From the NCBI RefSeq assembly GCF_003316765.1, contig NZ_NIJF01000070.1, positions 1 to 64,000 on the forward strand: a stretch of DNA of 64,000 nt, in the 5' to 3' direction. The position numbers were made by a program, and so were the translations under genes. The notes below the pieces were generated by a model. The model was not told the DNA's origin. It worked only from the letters and a program-made list of their open reading frames with translations, and did no database searches. Source of the stretch: Bacillus sp. P14.5 (GTDB lineage Bacteria > Bacillota > Bacilli > Bacillales > Bacillaceae_B). Shown here one piece after another: positions 37,291-47,759 of the stretch. The stretch's first letter is position 1. Every line of letters begins with the position of its first letter.

Positions 37291-38550
37291 TCAATCTTCC
37301 AACCTTTCGATCATCATTGCCCACTCTTCGTTGGTTGGGTCTTTCTTTAACAGTTCATTAAATACTTCTCGAGCCTCATCGCGTTTTCCTTCTTCAATAA
37401 GGAAATATCCATATTCCTGAAGAAATTCTGGATGTTCTTTAAAGAAAGTATATGCAAGACGGTATTGTTTTAATGCTTCTTTATAATCTTCTGTTTTTTC
37501 AAAAGCAACCGCCGCGTCCCAATGAAGCTGGGGTTCTTCTTCACCTTCACTCTCCATCAATTTAATGATTTCCAGGATATCGTCATATCTTTCCTGTTGG
37601 AGAAAGAGTTTGTTCAAAGTGAGGGCGGCTTCCATATAGCCCTGGTCAAGAGCAAGAGATTCACGGATGAATTGCTCTGCTTCCTTTTCAAGGCCGAGCT
37701 TCAAGGAAATTTTACCTCCATGGAAAAGGAGCTCCTTGTTGAACTCATCATGGGTGATTCCCTCTTTCACTGTTTCCAGACTCTTCTCGAGTTCCTCTTC
37801 ATGCTCATAGGCCTTAGACAGGAGCAGGTAAAGTGAACTATAGCCAGGATCCAGTGCTTTAACAGACTCCAGTTTTTCTATCGCCTTCGTATAGTACCCC
37901 GCTTGATAAGCTGTGAAGGCATAGCCGAACAGCGTATTGATTTCCAAATGCTCATCAAGAGCCTTCTCGTAATGGTCCAGGGCCTGCTCGAAGTCACCGC
38001 CGGCACTGAGGGCCTCACCCATCCTCTGATGGACATCCACTCCGCCAACATTTGTCTTTTGAGCTTTAAGGACATTTTCGTAAGAACGGATCGCTTCAAG
38101 AAATTTCCCTATTTCAAGATAGAGTTCACCAAGCGCAAAATCAATAACTGGTTCTTCTGAGAGTATCTTCTTGGCTTGAAGCAGCTTCTGTTCACTCACC
38201 TCAAAAAGGCCCTGCATTTGATAGAGGTCTGCCTGTAGTAATAACGCCCTGGGATAATCCGGGTCCTCTTCATCCATTTCTGACAGCAGTTCCAAGGCAC
38301 CTTCCTCATCATCCATCTCAACGAGGACTTCTGCCAGGGTCACTATCAGTTCGCCTTCTCCAGGGTATTTAGTCAAAAGCTGTTCGAGCAATTCTTTTGT
38401 CTCTTCCAAAAAACCCAAGTGATAGAGGTTTTCCGCAAGTGTAAACTTCTCTTCATCTGTACCTAGATTCTTCACCCGCTTGAAATGTTTTGCGGCGTTG
38501 TCAAGATCTCCCTGTTCGAGTGATGTTATCATTTCTTCTGCATAGTTCAT
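37291..38550 (-). CDS. ypiA: YpiA tetratricopeptide repeat protein
   Basis: A 419-residue, strongly acidic protein made almost wholly of TPR-type helix pairs of about 34 residues (for example GEALSAGGDFEQALDHYEKA and AYTAYQAGYYTKAIEKLESV-like units). Such proteins act as scaffolds; no catalytic domain is present. A GAAAGGA site precedes the ATG. Its position upstream of ypiB and downstream of aroA mirrors B. subtilis. Confidence 0.9.
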   Translation of the reverse strand: MNYAEEMITSLEQGDLDNAAKHFKRVKNLGTDEEKFTLAENLYHLGFLEETKELLEQLLTKYPGEGELIVTLAEVLVEMDDEEGALELLSEMDEEDPDYPRALLLQADLYQMQGLFEVSEQKLLQAKKILSEEPVIDFALGELYLEIGKFLEAIRSYENVLKAQKTNVGGVDVHQRMGEALSAGGDFEQALDHYEKALDEHLEINTLFGYAFTAYQAGYYTKAIEKLESVKALDPGYSSLYLLLSKAYEHEEELEKSLETVKEGITHDEFNKELLFHGGKISLKLGLEKEAEQFIRESLALDQGYMEAALTLNKLFLQQERYDDILEIIKLMESEGEEEPQLHWDAAVAFEKTEDYKEALKQYRLAYTFFKEHPEFLQEYGYFLIEEGKRDEAREVFNELLKKDPTNEEWAMMIERLED

Positions 38551-38618
38551 AATAAAAAATTCCTTTCTTCTACAGGTACTTTATAGAAGGGCTGTTCAGA
38601 AATTATATCAAGAGATGA

Positions 38619-39515
38619 TCATATTAAATAGCCGGGATTTTTAATCATCAATTCTTCCCCGATTCCAGGCTGAAAGAAGCATCTTCCATTAGACATAAGT
38701 ACTTTACCCTTGTTTACTGTAAGAATTAACATATGATTATCATAAAGAAATGATTGGCAATGGGCAACTATTTCAGAAGCTGGGCTTTCATATAGGTTAT
38801 AACTAATTTCTCCGCCTACCATGAAATTCCCTTTAAGAGGATAGATGCCAATTTTTTTCAAAAACTGCAGAGGCAGCGGTCTTTTGATTGATAATGGTGA
38901 CTGAATATGCGGAATCAGTTCGTCTCGTAAGATTTCCTGCCACGCATTCAACAATTTCTCCCTTCTCCTTTTGTCGATTTCTGGTGAAATAAGAGGACAA
39001 AAAACCAATGGGTAACCATATAAAGCCTCCCTTACCCATCCCCACGCTATGTTCCTGAGCTCTTCTTCTGATGAGAATTCAATAAATACCGCAGGAATCT
39101 TGTTCCGTTTCAGCTGCCTGATCAAGTCAGGTGCCACCAGCTTGGCTTTGCACCGAAGTACCAGCACATAATCAATCGGGCTGCTCAGCAGTGAAGTTCT
39201 CGTGCGTCTTAAGTTCAATTCAAATTGCGACTGAAAATCTATAGAAAATGACGTGATAAGGGTTGTACATCCCTTCATCAAGAATTCAGTTGTAAAATAA
39301 GATTTGAAATGGTGGAATTCCAAAAAATCAGGAAGTTCAAGATCTGCCATAACGTGGACAGGCGACATTAGGAAAGGGGAAACATTCATCCGCGGAAAAG
39401 TATAGCGTTTAAAATTCGAATTAATAGAACGAATAGTATTGTCTTCAACGAGCATTGTGATATCTCTTCTCCGGTCGTATTCGATGCAGGGGACATTATC
39501 TATTATATAGGCCAT
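38619..39515 (-). CDS. Protein of unknown function, possibly a degenerate amidohydrolase
   Basis: 298 residues, not recognised. The N-terminal 90 residues recall the start of amidohydrolases: a two-stranded VEDNTIRSIN segment, then MSPVHVMADL in the place of the usual metal motif, and LMKGCTTLITSFSI like the GxTT strand. The expected HxH is HVM, so zinc binding through that motif is unlikely. The middle has VLVLRCKAKLVAPDLIRQLK; the end FLYDNHMLILTVNKGKVLMS and a beta-rich tail. GGGAGAG precedes the ATG. It stands between ypiA and aroA. The fold assignment is an inference; I would not name a function. Confidence 0.6.
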   Translation of the reverse strand: MAYIIDNVPCIEYDRRRDITMLVEDNTIRSINSNFKRYTFPRMNVSPFLMSPVHVMADLELPDFLEFHHFKSYFTTEFLMKGCTTLITSFSIDFQSQFELNLRRTRTSLLSSPIDYVLVLRCKAKLVAPDLIRQLKRNKIPAVFIEFSSEEELRNIAWGWVREALYGYPLVFCPLISPEIDKRRREKLLNAWQEILRDELIPHIQSPLSIKRPLPLQFLKKIGIYPLKGNFMVGGEISYNLYESPASEIVAHCQSFLYDNHMLILTVNKGKVLMSNGRCFFQPGIGEELMIKNPGYLI

Positions 39516-39861
39516 TGTCAGCTCTCCCTTCTTCTCTTAAGACAAGCTATGAGAAAAAGAGCAAAGTAATGACAATTAAATTACCCGCACTCTCTATTAA
39601 CCTCTTAGGATTTGCTGCTAGTTTTACTACAGCAAATTTCGCTTTATAGCACAGCCTCAACATACAGAAGCGACCTCATTCAAGCCGGCCGTTCCATTTA
39701 CCCGGAAAGGTATCTGCAAAAATCCGGGAATACTTACTATTGTCTCTGAGAACCAGCTTCAAATACTTTACCAATCAGGAGACGCCTCCAATTGTCTCTC
39801 AAAGCCCCTATTAACAATAGATAGTGACCTGTCATTTCAACTTCCCTTGCCAATTATGCTG
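39516..39861. other. Intergenic DNA, nothing recognised
   Basis: AT-rich sequence upstream of the 38619-39515 gene and before the aroA terminator. It should hold that gene's promoter; no repeat copy, RNA or further frame was seen. Confidence 0.4.
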
Positions 39862-39903
39862 AAAAAGGCGCCACCGTTCTATAAAAGAACAGAAGCACCT
39901 TTT
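39862..39903 (-). terminator. Terminator of aroA
   Basis: On the minus strand AAAAGGTGCTTCTGTTCT-tttat-AGAACGGTGGCGCCTTTTT: imperfect long stem closed by a T-run, 10 bp after the aroA stop; it ends the aroF-aroB-hisC-tyrA-aroA unit. Confidence 0.7.
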
Positions 39904-39913
39904 AGAGTCGAAC

Positions 39914-41212
39914 TTAAGTAGTGGATAATGATGCCAGATCCGAATAAAAGGACGGGAAAGAGATATTGACAGCATCCGCATTCTTCAGGGTAACTTCTTC
40001 TTTACTGAGGAGAGCTGCAACAGCCAGCGTCATGCCTATTCTGTGATCCCCCAAAGAGTCTACTGTTCCCCCATGCAGACTGGTTTTGCCATTGATGATC
40101 ATGCCATCCTCCGTGCTTTCAATATCCGCTCCAAGAACCTTCAGTTGGGAAACTACGGCATCAATCCTGTTAGTTTCTTTCACTTTCAGTTCTTCAGCGT
40201 CTTTGATTACTGTACGCCCTTCTGCTTGTGTTGCCAGCAAAGCGATAACTGGAAGCTCATCTATCAATGCCGGAATGATTTCTCCCCCTATCTCGATCGC
40301 CTTAAGATGAGACGCTTGTATCGAAATTGATCCCCTTGCTTCAAAATCGCTGCTATCCTCCGATTTGACCACATTAATATCCGCACCCATTTTTTCTAAT
40401 ACTGTAATGATGCCTGTTCTTGTCGGATTAAGGCCAACATCTGAAAGAACCAATGAACTTCCAGGCACAATGGCAGCTGCCACAAGGAAAAAGGCTGCGG
40501 AAGAAATGTCTCCAGGGACTTCAACTTCTGTTCCTTTGAATTCCTGTCCCCCGCTGACTTTAATCAAACCATTCTCATTGCTGATATTCCCTCCGAATTT
40601 TTTTATCATCGTTTCCGTATGATTCCGTGTGGAAAGCGGCTCCTTGATGTAAGAGACACCTTCTGCTTGAAGAGCGGCAAAGATCATCGCTGATTTGACC
40701 TGCGCACTGGCGACTGTCAGATTATAGTCAACAGGAGACAGCTTTCGGCCCCTGATTGATAAAGGAGTGAATTCTCCATTTCTCCTGCCGGCTATGTCAG
40801 CACCGAAAAGGCCCAATGGACCAGTGACTCGTTTCATTGGCCTCTTGGCGATTGATTCATCCCCGACCAGAACAGAATGAAACGGTCTCCCCGCCAATAT
40901 TCCAGCCATCAGGCGGGCGGTAGTCCCCGAATTTCCAACATCAAGAATGGTCTCCGGTTCTTGAATCCCTTCCCAGCCTTTTCCATGGACGGTCACCTTG
41001 TCACCCTCTTCGGTGATTTCCACACCCAATTGTTTAAAGCAGGTCATCGTACTTATGCAGTCTTCTGCTCTTAAAAAATTTTGTATGACTGTGGTGCCGC
41101 TGGCGATTGCTCCGAACATGATGGAACGATGGGAAATTGATTTATCACCAGGAACTTTCATTTTTCCTTTAATTCCATTGCTCATAAAAGCTAGCTTTCT
41201 TGAGGTTTCCAT
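39914..41212 (-). CDS. aroA: EPSP synthase (5-enolpyruvylshikimate-3-phosphate synthase)
   Basis: Sixth step of chorismate synthesis. The 432 residues have the paired domains with VPGDKSISHRSIMFG (about 19-33), DVGNSGTTARLMAG (about 90), KRPMKRVTGPL and the second half VKETNRIDAVVSQL. The start at 41212 is chosen for AAAAGGAGG six bases upstream, reading METSRKLAF; MSNGIKG nine residues later is a possible alternative. 13 bp after tyrA. Called aroE in B. subtilis. Confidence 0.94.
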   Translation of the reverse strand: METSRKLAFMSNGIKGKMKVPGDKSISHRSIMFGAIASGTTVIQNFLRAEDCISTMTCFKQLGVEITEEGDKVTVHGKGWEGIQEPETILDVGNSGTTARLMAGILAGRPFHSVLVGDESIAKRPMKRVTGPLGLFGADIAGRRNGEFTPLSIRGRKLSPVDYNLTVASAQVKSAMIFAALQAEGVSYIKEPLSTRNHTETMIKKFGGNISNENGLIKVSGGQEFKGTEVEVPGDISSAAFFLVAAAIVPGSSLVLSDVGLNPTRTGIITVLEKMGADINVVKSEDSSDFEARGSISIQASHLKAIEIGGEIIPALIDELPVIALLATQAEGRTVIKDAEELKVKETNRIDAVVSQLKVLGADIESTEDGMIINGKTSLHGGTVDSLGDHRIGMTLAVAALLSKEEVTLKNADAVNISFPSFYSDLASLSTT

Positions 41213-41225
41213 AGCAGCCTCCTTT

Positions 41226-42323
41226 TTAAAATACTTCATAACTCGTTTGTTGTATCAAGACCTTTTTTCCTCTTTCAAGATCCATGTTATTCTGGAAACT
41301 GATTACCAGCCTTCCCACCGCATCTTCTCTCATTTCCAAGACCCGAATATTCGTAAGGCTTATCTGTTCCCTTGCCAGCACTCCTGTAATCTCAGCAATG
41401 ACACCTGGATGGTCCGGAATATCGACATACAAATCATAAAAAGCAGGAATTGCTCCTTTGCTTTTCATCGGTAGTCCATCTCGGAATACCTTTGCCTCAG
41501 AGAAAAAACGAAACACACTTCCGTTATCTTTCGCTTTAATTTTTTCAATGAGAGAACTCATACTTTCCTTCCATTCATCCAAAAGCTTGAGGAGCACCCG
41601 GCTGTTCTGTAAAGTGATGTCGCTCCACATCTGCGGGTCTGCGGATGCAATTCTGGTGGTATCTTTAAATCCTCCTGCAGCAAGCCTCGAAATATAAGGA
41701 AATTGACCTTCAGCCGTCTTGGCTGTATGGACCAGTGAAGAGGCAATCAAATGAGGGAAATGGCTTACCACACCGGTTAGTTCATCGTGTTCCCTTGCAT
41801 TAAGTGCAAGGAACTTCGCTCTCGTTCCTTCAAGCCATCGCTGAAGTGCTGCTATTTCTTCCGGGGAGGTACCATCTCCGGGAGTCAAAATATAATAGGC
41901 GTTTTCAAAAAGAAGGTCTTTTGCAGCTTGAACACCGCTTTTATGAGATCCTGCCATCGGGTGACCCCCTATGAAAGCTGCCCCTTTCCCTGCAAGCTGC
42001 TTAGAGGCTTCCATGATGGGACTTTTCACGCTTCCCGCATCTGTAATTAAGACATTTTCTCGTAAAGTCAGATTCCCAAGTTTTTCAATCAATCCAACGA
42101 TAGCGTTGACAGGGGCGGCAAGGATGATCAAATCCGCTGCTTCAGCAGCCTCTTCAAAAGAAGCAGCCTCTTCATCTATAATTCCGAGTTCCTTCGCCAG
42201 CTTCTGTTCACTTTTTTTACTGTCATACCCGATTATCCTGCTGTCCGGGTGCGCCTTTTTGATGCTGATGCAAAGGGAGCCGCCAATTAACCCTAATCCG
42301 GCAGCCAGAACGGTTCCTTTCAA
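41226..42323 (-). CDS. tyrA: Prephenate dehydrogenase with ACT domain
   Basis: Oxidises prephenate to 4-hydroxyphenylpyruvate for tyrosine. It has an NAD-binding GLGLIGGSLCIS, FIGGHPMAGSHKSG (substrate His/Ser), and a C-terminal ACT domain (DLYVDIPDHPGVIAEITGVL) that commonly senses tyrosine. 365 residues. TTG at 42323 is preferred over GTG three codons upstream because GAGGGTG is six bases before it. Confidence 0.93.
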   Translation of the reverse strand: MKGTVLAAGLGLIGGSLCISIKKAHPDSRIIGYDSKKSEQKLAKELGIIDEEAASFEEAAEAADLIILAAPVNAIVGLIEKLGNLTLRENVLITDAGSVKSPIMEASKQLAGKGAAFIGGHPMAGSHKSGVQAAKDLLFENAYYILTPGDGTSPEEIAALQRWLEGTRAKFLALNAREHDELTGVVSHFPHLIASSLVHTAKTAEGQFPYISRLAAGGFKDTTRIASADPQMWSDITLQNSRVLLKLLDEWKESMSSLIEKIKAKDNGSVFRFFSEAKVFRDGLPMKSKGAIPAFYDLYVDIPDHPGVIAEITGVLAREQISLTNIRVLEMREDAVGRLVISFQNNMDLERGKKVLIQQTSYEVF

Positions 42324-42441
42324 AAGATTCACCCTCTTTTCTGCTTGTCTTGATTCGCGTCTTTTCCAATGTCTGTGTTTTAACCATAATAGCTCTTTAA
42401 GAAGCAGATGCTCCCCGCTCCATACGCACGTACTTTAATCT

Positions 42442-43536
42442 TCAGCTGCCCTTTTTCAGGAATTCCCTGATTGTTTTGATTAAGCCATCATTCTGCTCAG
42501 GAGTTCCTATCGTGATTCTCACGGCTGTCGGAAAGCCCAGTGCCTTTCCAGAACGGACGATATACCCTTTGCTTAATAGGAATTGAAAAACTTCATCTCC
42601 ATCAACACCAAAATCGATCACGATAAAATTGGCTTGTGACGGAAAGTACTTCAGGTTCTTTTCTCTGCATAGCTCATAATACTGTTCCATGCCCTTTCTG
42701 TTTTCAATCCGGCACCCCTCAATGAACTCCTGGTCGGTGAGAGCAGCTGCAGCGGCACCCTGGGCAACGATATTATTGTTAAAAGGCTCCCGCAATGGTT
42801 CCAGCTTCGAGATAATTTCTTCATTGGCGATTCCGTAGCCGACACGAAGCCCTGCAAGTCCATAGGCTTTAGAAAAAGTCCTTGTGACCAAAAGACGGGG
42901 ATACTTCTGTACCAGATCCACGGAATCATAATAGTCTCCTGCTGTCACATACTCAAAGTAAGCCTCATCCAAAACCGTCAATACATGTGATGGGACATTG
43001 TCCAAGAAACTGGTCAATGCTTTCTCTGATATGTACTCTCCACTTGGATTGTTTGGACTGCAAAGCCATACGACAGCTGTTTCTTCATCAATGGCTTCAA
43101 GCATTTCATCAAGGTTGTGGCGGCCGTATTCATCCAGCACAACCTCTTTCACTTCTGCCCCTTCAATTACAGCATTGTGTTTGTACTGAGGAAATGTCGG
43201 TCTCGCCATTACCGTATTCGTTCCCTGCTGCAGGAGCCCCCTCGCAATAATTTGTATGATTTCATCGGATCCGTTCCCAAGGATCACTTCTTTTTCTGAC
43301 ACTCCCAAGTGCGAAGAAAGTGCACTCCTAAGCGTCTTAGCATATCCATCAGGATAAATGGAATAAGTGAAGTCCGCCTTTTTCAAGTACTCTTCTACTC
43401 TCGCCGAAAATCCGAACGGGTTCTCATTCGAAGATAACTTTACGATTGAGTCAAGCCCATATAACTTCTTCACATCATCTATTGTTTTGCCAGGCTGATA
43501 TGCTTTTAAATTCTCTATTTGTTTTTTCCAATTCAC
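42442..43536 (-). CDS. hisC: Histidinol-phosphate / aromatic aminotransferase
   Basis: PLP enzyme used for histidine and for tyrosine/phenylalanine in Bacillus. The 364 residues contain SSNENPFG, the substrate-binding SPNNPSGEYI, and the PLP Lys in RTFSKAYGLAGLRVGY (about 228). GTG start with GGGTGG upstream. It is placed between aroB and tyrA as in the B. subtilis supraoperon. Confidence 0.92.
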   Translation of the reverse strand: MNWKKQIENLKAYQPGKTIDDVKKLYGLDSIVKLSSNENPFGFSARVEEYLKKADFTYSIYPDGYAKTLRSALSSHLGVSEKEVILGNGSDEIIQIIARGLLQQGTNTVMARPTFPQYKHNAVIEGAEVKEVVLDEYGRHNLDEMLEAIDEETAVVWLCSPNNPSGEYISEKALTSFLDNVPSHVLTVLDEAYFEYVTAGDYYDSVDLVQKYPRLLVTRTFSKAYGLAGLRVGYGIANEEIISKLEPLREPFNNNIVAQGAAAAALTDQEFIEGCRIENRKGMEQYYELCREKNLKYFPSQANFIVIDFGVDGDEVFQFLLSKGYIVRSGKALGFPTAVRITIGTPEQNDGLIKTIREFLKKGS

Positions 43537-43851
43537 TGTATATCCACCCTTCCCTTCAGTCCTCTAATACGTTATCACGTTAAAGCGTTACAATAATAAT
43601 ATTAACATATACTCTATGTTTATTTCTATATGGAGATGTACAGTGAATTTATGAGGTTGCCTAAGCAAAGAAATGTCTATGAAAAAAGACCTTGATTTTC
43701 CTCCAGAGGCTTCGCTGACTGCTCCGGTATAAGTGCGGCGGACAATTTTACTTATTCCTTTTACGATATGATACCGACTTCATTCATGATCCCTGATTCA
43801 TCTATCTCGGAATGGCAGGTAGTCTGTACTTCCATTGCAGCGTTCACTCTT
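43537..43851. other. Gap where B. subtilis has aroH and the trp operon
   Basis: About 315 bp between aroB and hisC. No open frame, no remnant of aroH or trp genes, and no TRAP-binding (G/U)AG array was seen. It includes GCTTTAACG-type AT-rich DNA before hisC that could hold a promoter. Confidence 0.55.
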
Positions 43852-44934
43852 TTAGAGGCTCAGAACAAAATCGTGAGCTTCCTTCAGGTCTTCCTTGCTC
43901 ACCTTTTTCATGAGAGGCTTGCCAATTTCCTGGAGAAGAACAAACCGGGGAATTTTATTCTCAGCTTTTTTGTCCCTTGTCATGACATCATATATATCGT
44001 CGAATGAATGTTCAGCTGCATAATCGGCTGTATATCCGAGCTGGTTGATCCATAAAAGGAACTCGGGCAGATCAAGACGCAATCCTGCATGCTTCACGCT
44101 GAGAAAAAGGGCGAAAACCATTCCGGTCATCACAGCTTCTCCGTGTGAAATCCCTTTGTACCCCGCGAGGTTTTCCAACGCGTGTCCAAAGGTGTGGCCA
44201 AAATTCAAATAAGCCCTTACCCCTTTCTCCCTTTCATCCATTTCCACGATTCCTGCCTTAATGGCAATCCCCTGCTTTAAAGAGTCTATAAGAAAAGGGT
44301 GGTCAATTGAAGAAAGGGTTGCCACGTTTTCTCTCAGCCTCGTATAAAAAGCTTTGTCCGCTATCAAAGAGTGCTTGATAACCTCTGCCATGCCAGACCT
44401 GATTTCTTTGAGGGGCAGACTTTCCAAAAATTTCGTGTCATAAATCACGGCTTCAGGATGATAAAATTGTCCAATCATATTTTTCCCAAGTTCATGATTG
44501 ACGGCTACTTTTCCTCCTACTGAACTATCATGAGCAAGGATGGTTGTCGGAAGTCCGATAAACCTTACTCCCCTCATATAAGTGGATGCGGCAAATCCCG
44601 CTAAATCCCCGCAGGCCCCGCCTCCAAACGCAATGATGCACGATTGGCGGTCCAGCCCCTTCTGAATGGCAAAAGTCATACAATCATCATAGACCTTCAA
44701 CGTCTTTGCTTCCTCTCCTGAAGGCGCAATAAAGACAGAGTACTCAAGAGATGATGGGAGAAAACCTTTCAGTGTTTCACCATGTAAATCATATACAGTG
44801 CTATCGGCGATAATCATGATTTGTGAAATTGGGACTGCTTGTTCCAGCAGGAAATCCCTCAGCTTTCCCAATATGGCTCTGCCTATGTAAACAGGATATT
44901 GTTTTGAATCTGTAGAAATCTGCAAAATATCCAT
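43852..44934 (-). CDS. aroB: 3-dehydroquinate synthase
   Basis: Second step of the shikimate pathway, making 3-dehydroquinate from DAHP with NAD and a divalent metal. The 360 residues contain the nucleotide site GGGACGDLAGFAASTYMRG (about 103-121), the metal ligands in EVIKHSLI and LNFGHTFGHALEN, and PSGEEAKTL. It starts three bases after aroF. Confidence 0.95.
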   Translation of the reverse strand: MDILQISTDSKQYPVYIGRAILGKLRDFLLEQAVPISQIMIIADSTVYDLHGETLKGFLPSSLEYSVFIAPSGEEAKTLKVYDDCMTFAIQKGLDRQSCIIAFGGGACGDLAGFAASTYMRGVRFIGLPTTILAHDSSVGGKVAVNHELGKNMIGQFYHPEAVIYDTKFLESLPLKEIRSGMAEVIKHSLIADKAFYTRLRENVATLSSIDHPFLIDSLKQGIAIKAGIVEMDEREKGVRAYLNFGHTFGHALENLAGYKGISHGEAVMTGMVFALFLSVKHAGLRLDLPEFLLWINQLGYTADYAAEHSFDDIYDVMTRDKKAENKIPRFVLLQEIGKPLMKKVSKEDLKEAHDFVLSL

Positions 44935-44937
44935 GGC

Positions 44938-46109
44938 TTAATACTCTCTGGAGTGCCGGCGGTATTCAGCAACAGAATTTTTTAATGCCTGGAATTGATC
45001 GCTGTTGAATTGTTCCGTTATGGCATTAGCCAATTCCCATGCCACCACCGATTCGGCAACAACGCTTGCCGCGGGTACTGCACAGCTGTCAGACCGCTCT
45101 ATACTTGCTGAAAATTCTTCCTTGCTTTCAATGTCCACACTTTTTAATGGTTTATAAAGGGTGGGGATAGGCTTCATAACACCTTTCACAATAATCGGCA
45201 TACCAGTCGTCATGCCTCCTTCAAATCCACCCAGTCTGTTGCTTTTACGGTAATAGCCCTTCTCTTCAGTCCAAGCAATCTCATCATGGACTTCACTCCC
45301 TGGTTTTCTTGCCATTTCAAAACCAAGGCCGAATTCTACTCCTTTAAATGCATTTATACTCATGATGGCCATTGCGATTTTGGCATCAAGCTTTCGGTCA
45401 TAGTGTACGTAACTGCCTATCCCCGGAGGCATTCCTTCCACGATGACTTCAACCACGCCGCCGATAGAATCTCCGGACTTCTTGGCAGAATCAATTGCCG
45501 CCATCATTTTCACAGCTGCTTCATCATCTAAACAACGTACAGGAGAGTCCTCTGTTTTTTTATTAACTCTTCAACAGATGAATAGGTTACTTCTTCTGCT
45601 ATAATTCCACCTATCTCCCTTACATGGCCTGCCACTTTGATACCCAGCTCATTCAACAGCTTTTTGGCTACAGCTCCAGCTGCCACCCTTACTGTCGTTT
45701 CCCTTGCAGAGGATCTTTCAAGAACATTTCTGAGATCACGATGGCCATACTTAATTCCGCCATTCAAATCAGCATGACCGGGACGCGGTCTTGTAATCTT
45801 CCTTTTGACTTCTTCCTGCTCATCAGGAGAAATGTGTTCGATCCCCATAACTTTCGTCCAATGGGTCCAGTCTTTATTTTCAACTAAAAGCGCGAGTGGT
45901 GAGCCAAGCGTCAGCCCATGCCTCACTCCCCCGGCAATATTGACCCGGTCTTTTTCAATCTGCATTCTGCGGCCTCTTCCGTAACCCTTCTGGCGCCTCG
46001 CCAGCTCATCATTAATATCTTGAGCACTTATAGGCATTCCTGCAGGCAAACCCTCAAGGATAGCCGTTAATTGTGGGCCATGTGACTCCCCGGCTGTTAA
46101 ATATCTCAT
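44938..46109 (-). pseudogene. aroF: Chorismate synthase (one-base frameshift)
   Basis: Final step to chorismate, FMN-dependent. The start is ATG 46109 (AAGGGG upstream), [18 protein letters not shown]. Both hallmark regions are present on either side of the break: [18 protein letters not shown] and [16 protein letters not shown] before it, and the [19 protein letters not shown] block after it. The frame stops at the seven-T run 45555-45561 (forward); one extra base gives [21 protein letters not shown] and the full 390 residues. As chorismate is needed for growth on minimal medium and for menaquinone, this is probably sequence error. Confidence 0.92.
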
Positions 46110-46227
46110 CCAGTATTCCCCTTCCCTGCTTAAATAATTTTGTATCAATATAACACATTCTTCCGCCAAAAACATAGAAGATAATCTTTTGCTTAATAGC
46201 TGTAAATTTAATTCTTCTTGCTGTGCC

Positions 46228-46320
46228 TAATCGGAAAAATCCCGCTTATATACCCAAACTCGATATCTCTTCAGCAGTTTAACTGGAAAATTTCCGCTAA
46301 TTTAAGACTCAATGAAAGAT
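46228..46320. repeat. Repeat family C, intact copy
   Basis: TCGGAAAAATCCCGCTTATATACCC ... GAAAATTTCCGC ... GACTCAATGAAAG. It is the unbroken counterpart of the element split by the IS at 34469-36421. Confidence 0.65.
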
Positions 46321-46363
46321 TGTACTTCAAACCAAAATGACATGGAGTGGTCCGAAAACCAAC

Positions 46364-46388
46364 AAAAAACGCCGTTTCACTCGGCGTT
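46364..46388 (-). terminator. Terminator of cheR
   Basis: On the minus strand AACGCCGAGTGAAACGGCGTTTTTT, just after the cheR stop. Confidence 0.85.
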
Positions 46389-46392
46389 CCCC

Positions 46393-47238
<846 letters not shown>

Positions 47239-47295
47239 TTAGCAGAAATAATAATAAACCGGGTATCTGGTTACAGCACCTAACTCCTCGGGATC

Positions 47296-47346
47296 CTATT
47301 ACCCGCCCCCGCGGAGCCGCGCGCCTGGAACGGAAATCTATTACTA
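47296..47346 (-). repeat. GC-rich repeat family A, head fragment A5
   Basis: CCCGCGGAGCCGCGCGCCTGGAACGGAAATC matches the head of A1 and A2 in the same orientation, with no middle or tail. It abuts repeat B4. Confidence 0.6.
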
Positions 47347-47354
47347 AAAAACAG

Positions 47355-47575
47355 CCACCATCTTTGAGAAAAGCTCATTTCGTAAAATTTGTTGCTATTT
47401 GATACTAATTCCGAAAAAGTAACCATATTAAGAGGGGAAAATCTGGGAACACCGAAAAGAAAAGAGCTACTCTCCCCCAATAAGAGATAAAACTCTTAGT
47501 ATCCGGGGGAAAATCCGGCTCTTGGGATTTTTCCGAAAGCAACAATATATGTGAAAACAGCCTTGAGAAAAGAAC
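47355..47575 (-). repeat. AT-rich repeat family B, full copy B4
   Basis: Reverse-oriented and nearly full match to B2: TTTCGTAAAATTTGTTGCTATT, AAAAGAAAAGAGCTACTC, CTTAGTATCCGGGGGAAAATC, GGATTTTTCCGAAAGCAACAAT, GAAAACAGCC. Confidence 0.75.
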
Positions 47576-47665
47576 GTATCTCTAACATTACAGCCTATAT
47601 TCCCCTCCCGCCGCTTCCATCCTAAAGAACATTCATTCCTTTAAATTCCTAAACCCTAAATACAT

Positions 47666-47711
47666 AAAAAGCCTGATCCAAGAGATAATCTACCTGGATC
47701 AGGCTTTTTTA
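47666..47711 (-). terminator. Terminator of ndk
   Basis: AAAAAGCCTGATCCA ... TGGATCAGGCTTTTTT; long stem, downstream of ndk on the minus strand. Confidence 0.85.
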
Positions 47712-47759
47712 TTCCTTCCTCCCCCTATTCAGAAAAGGAAAGTTTCTATTAAATTAAAA

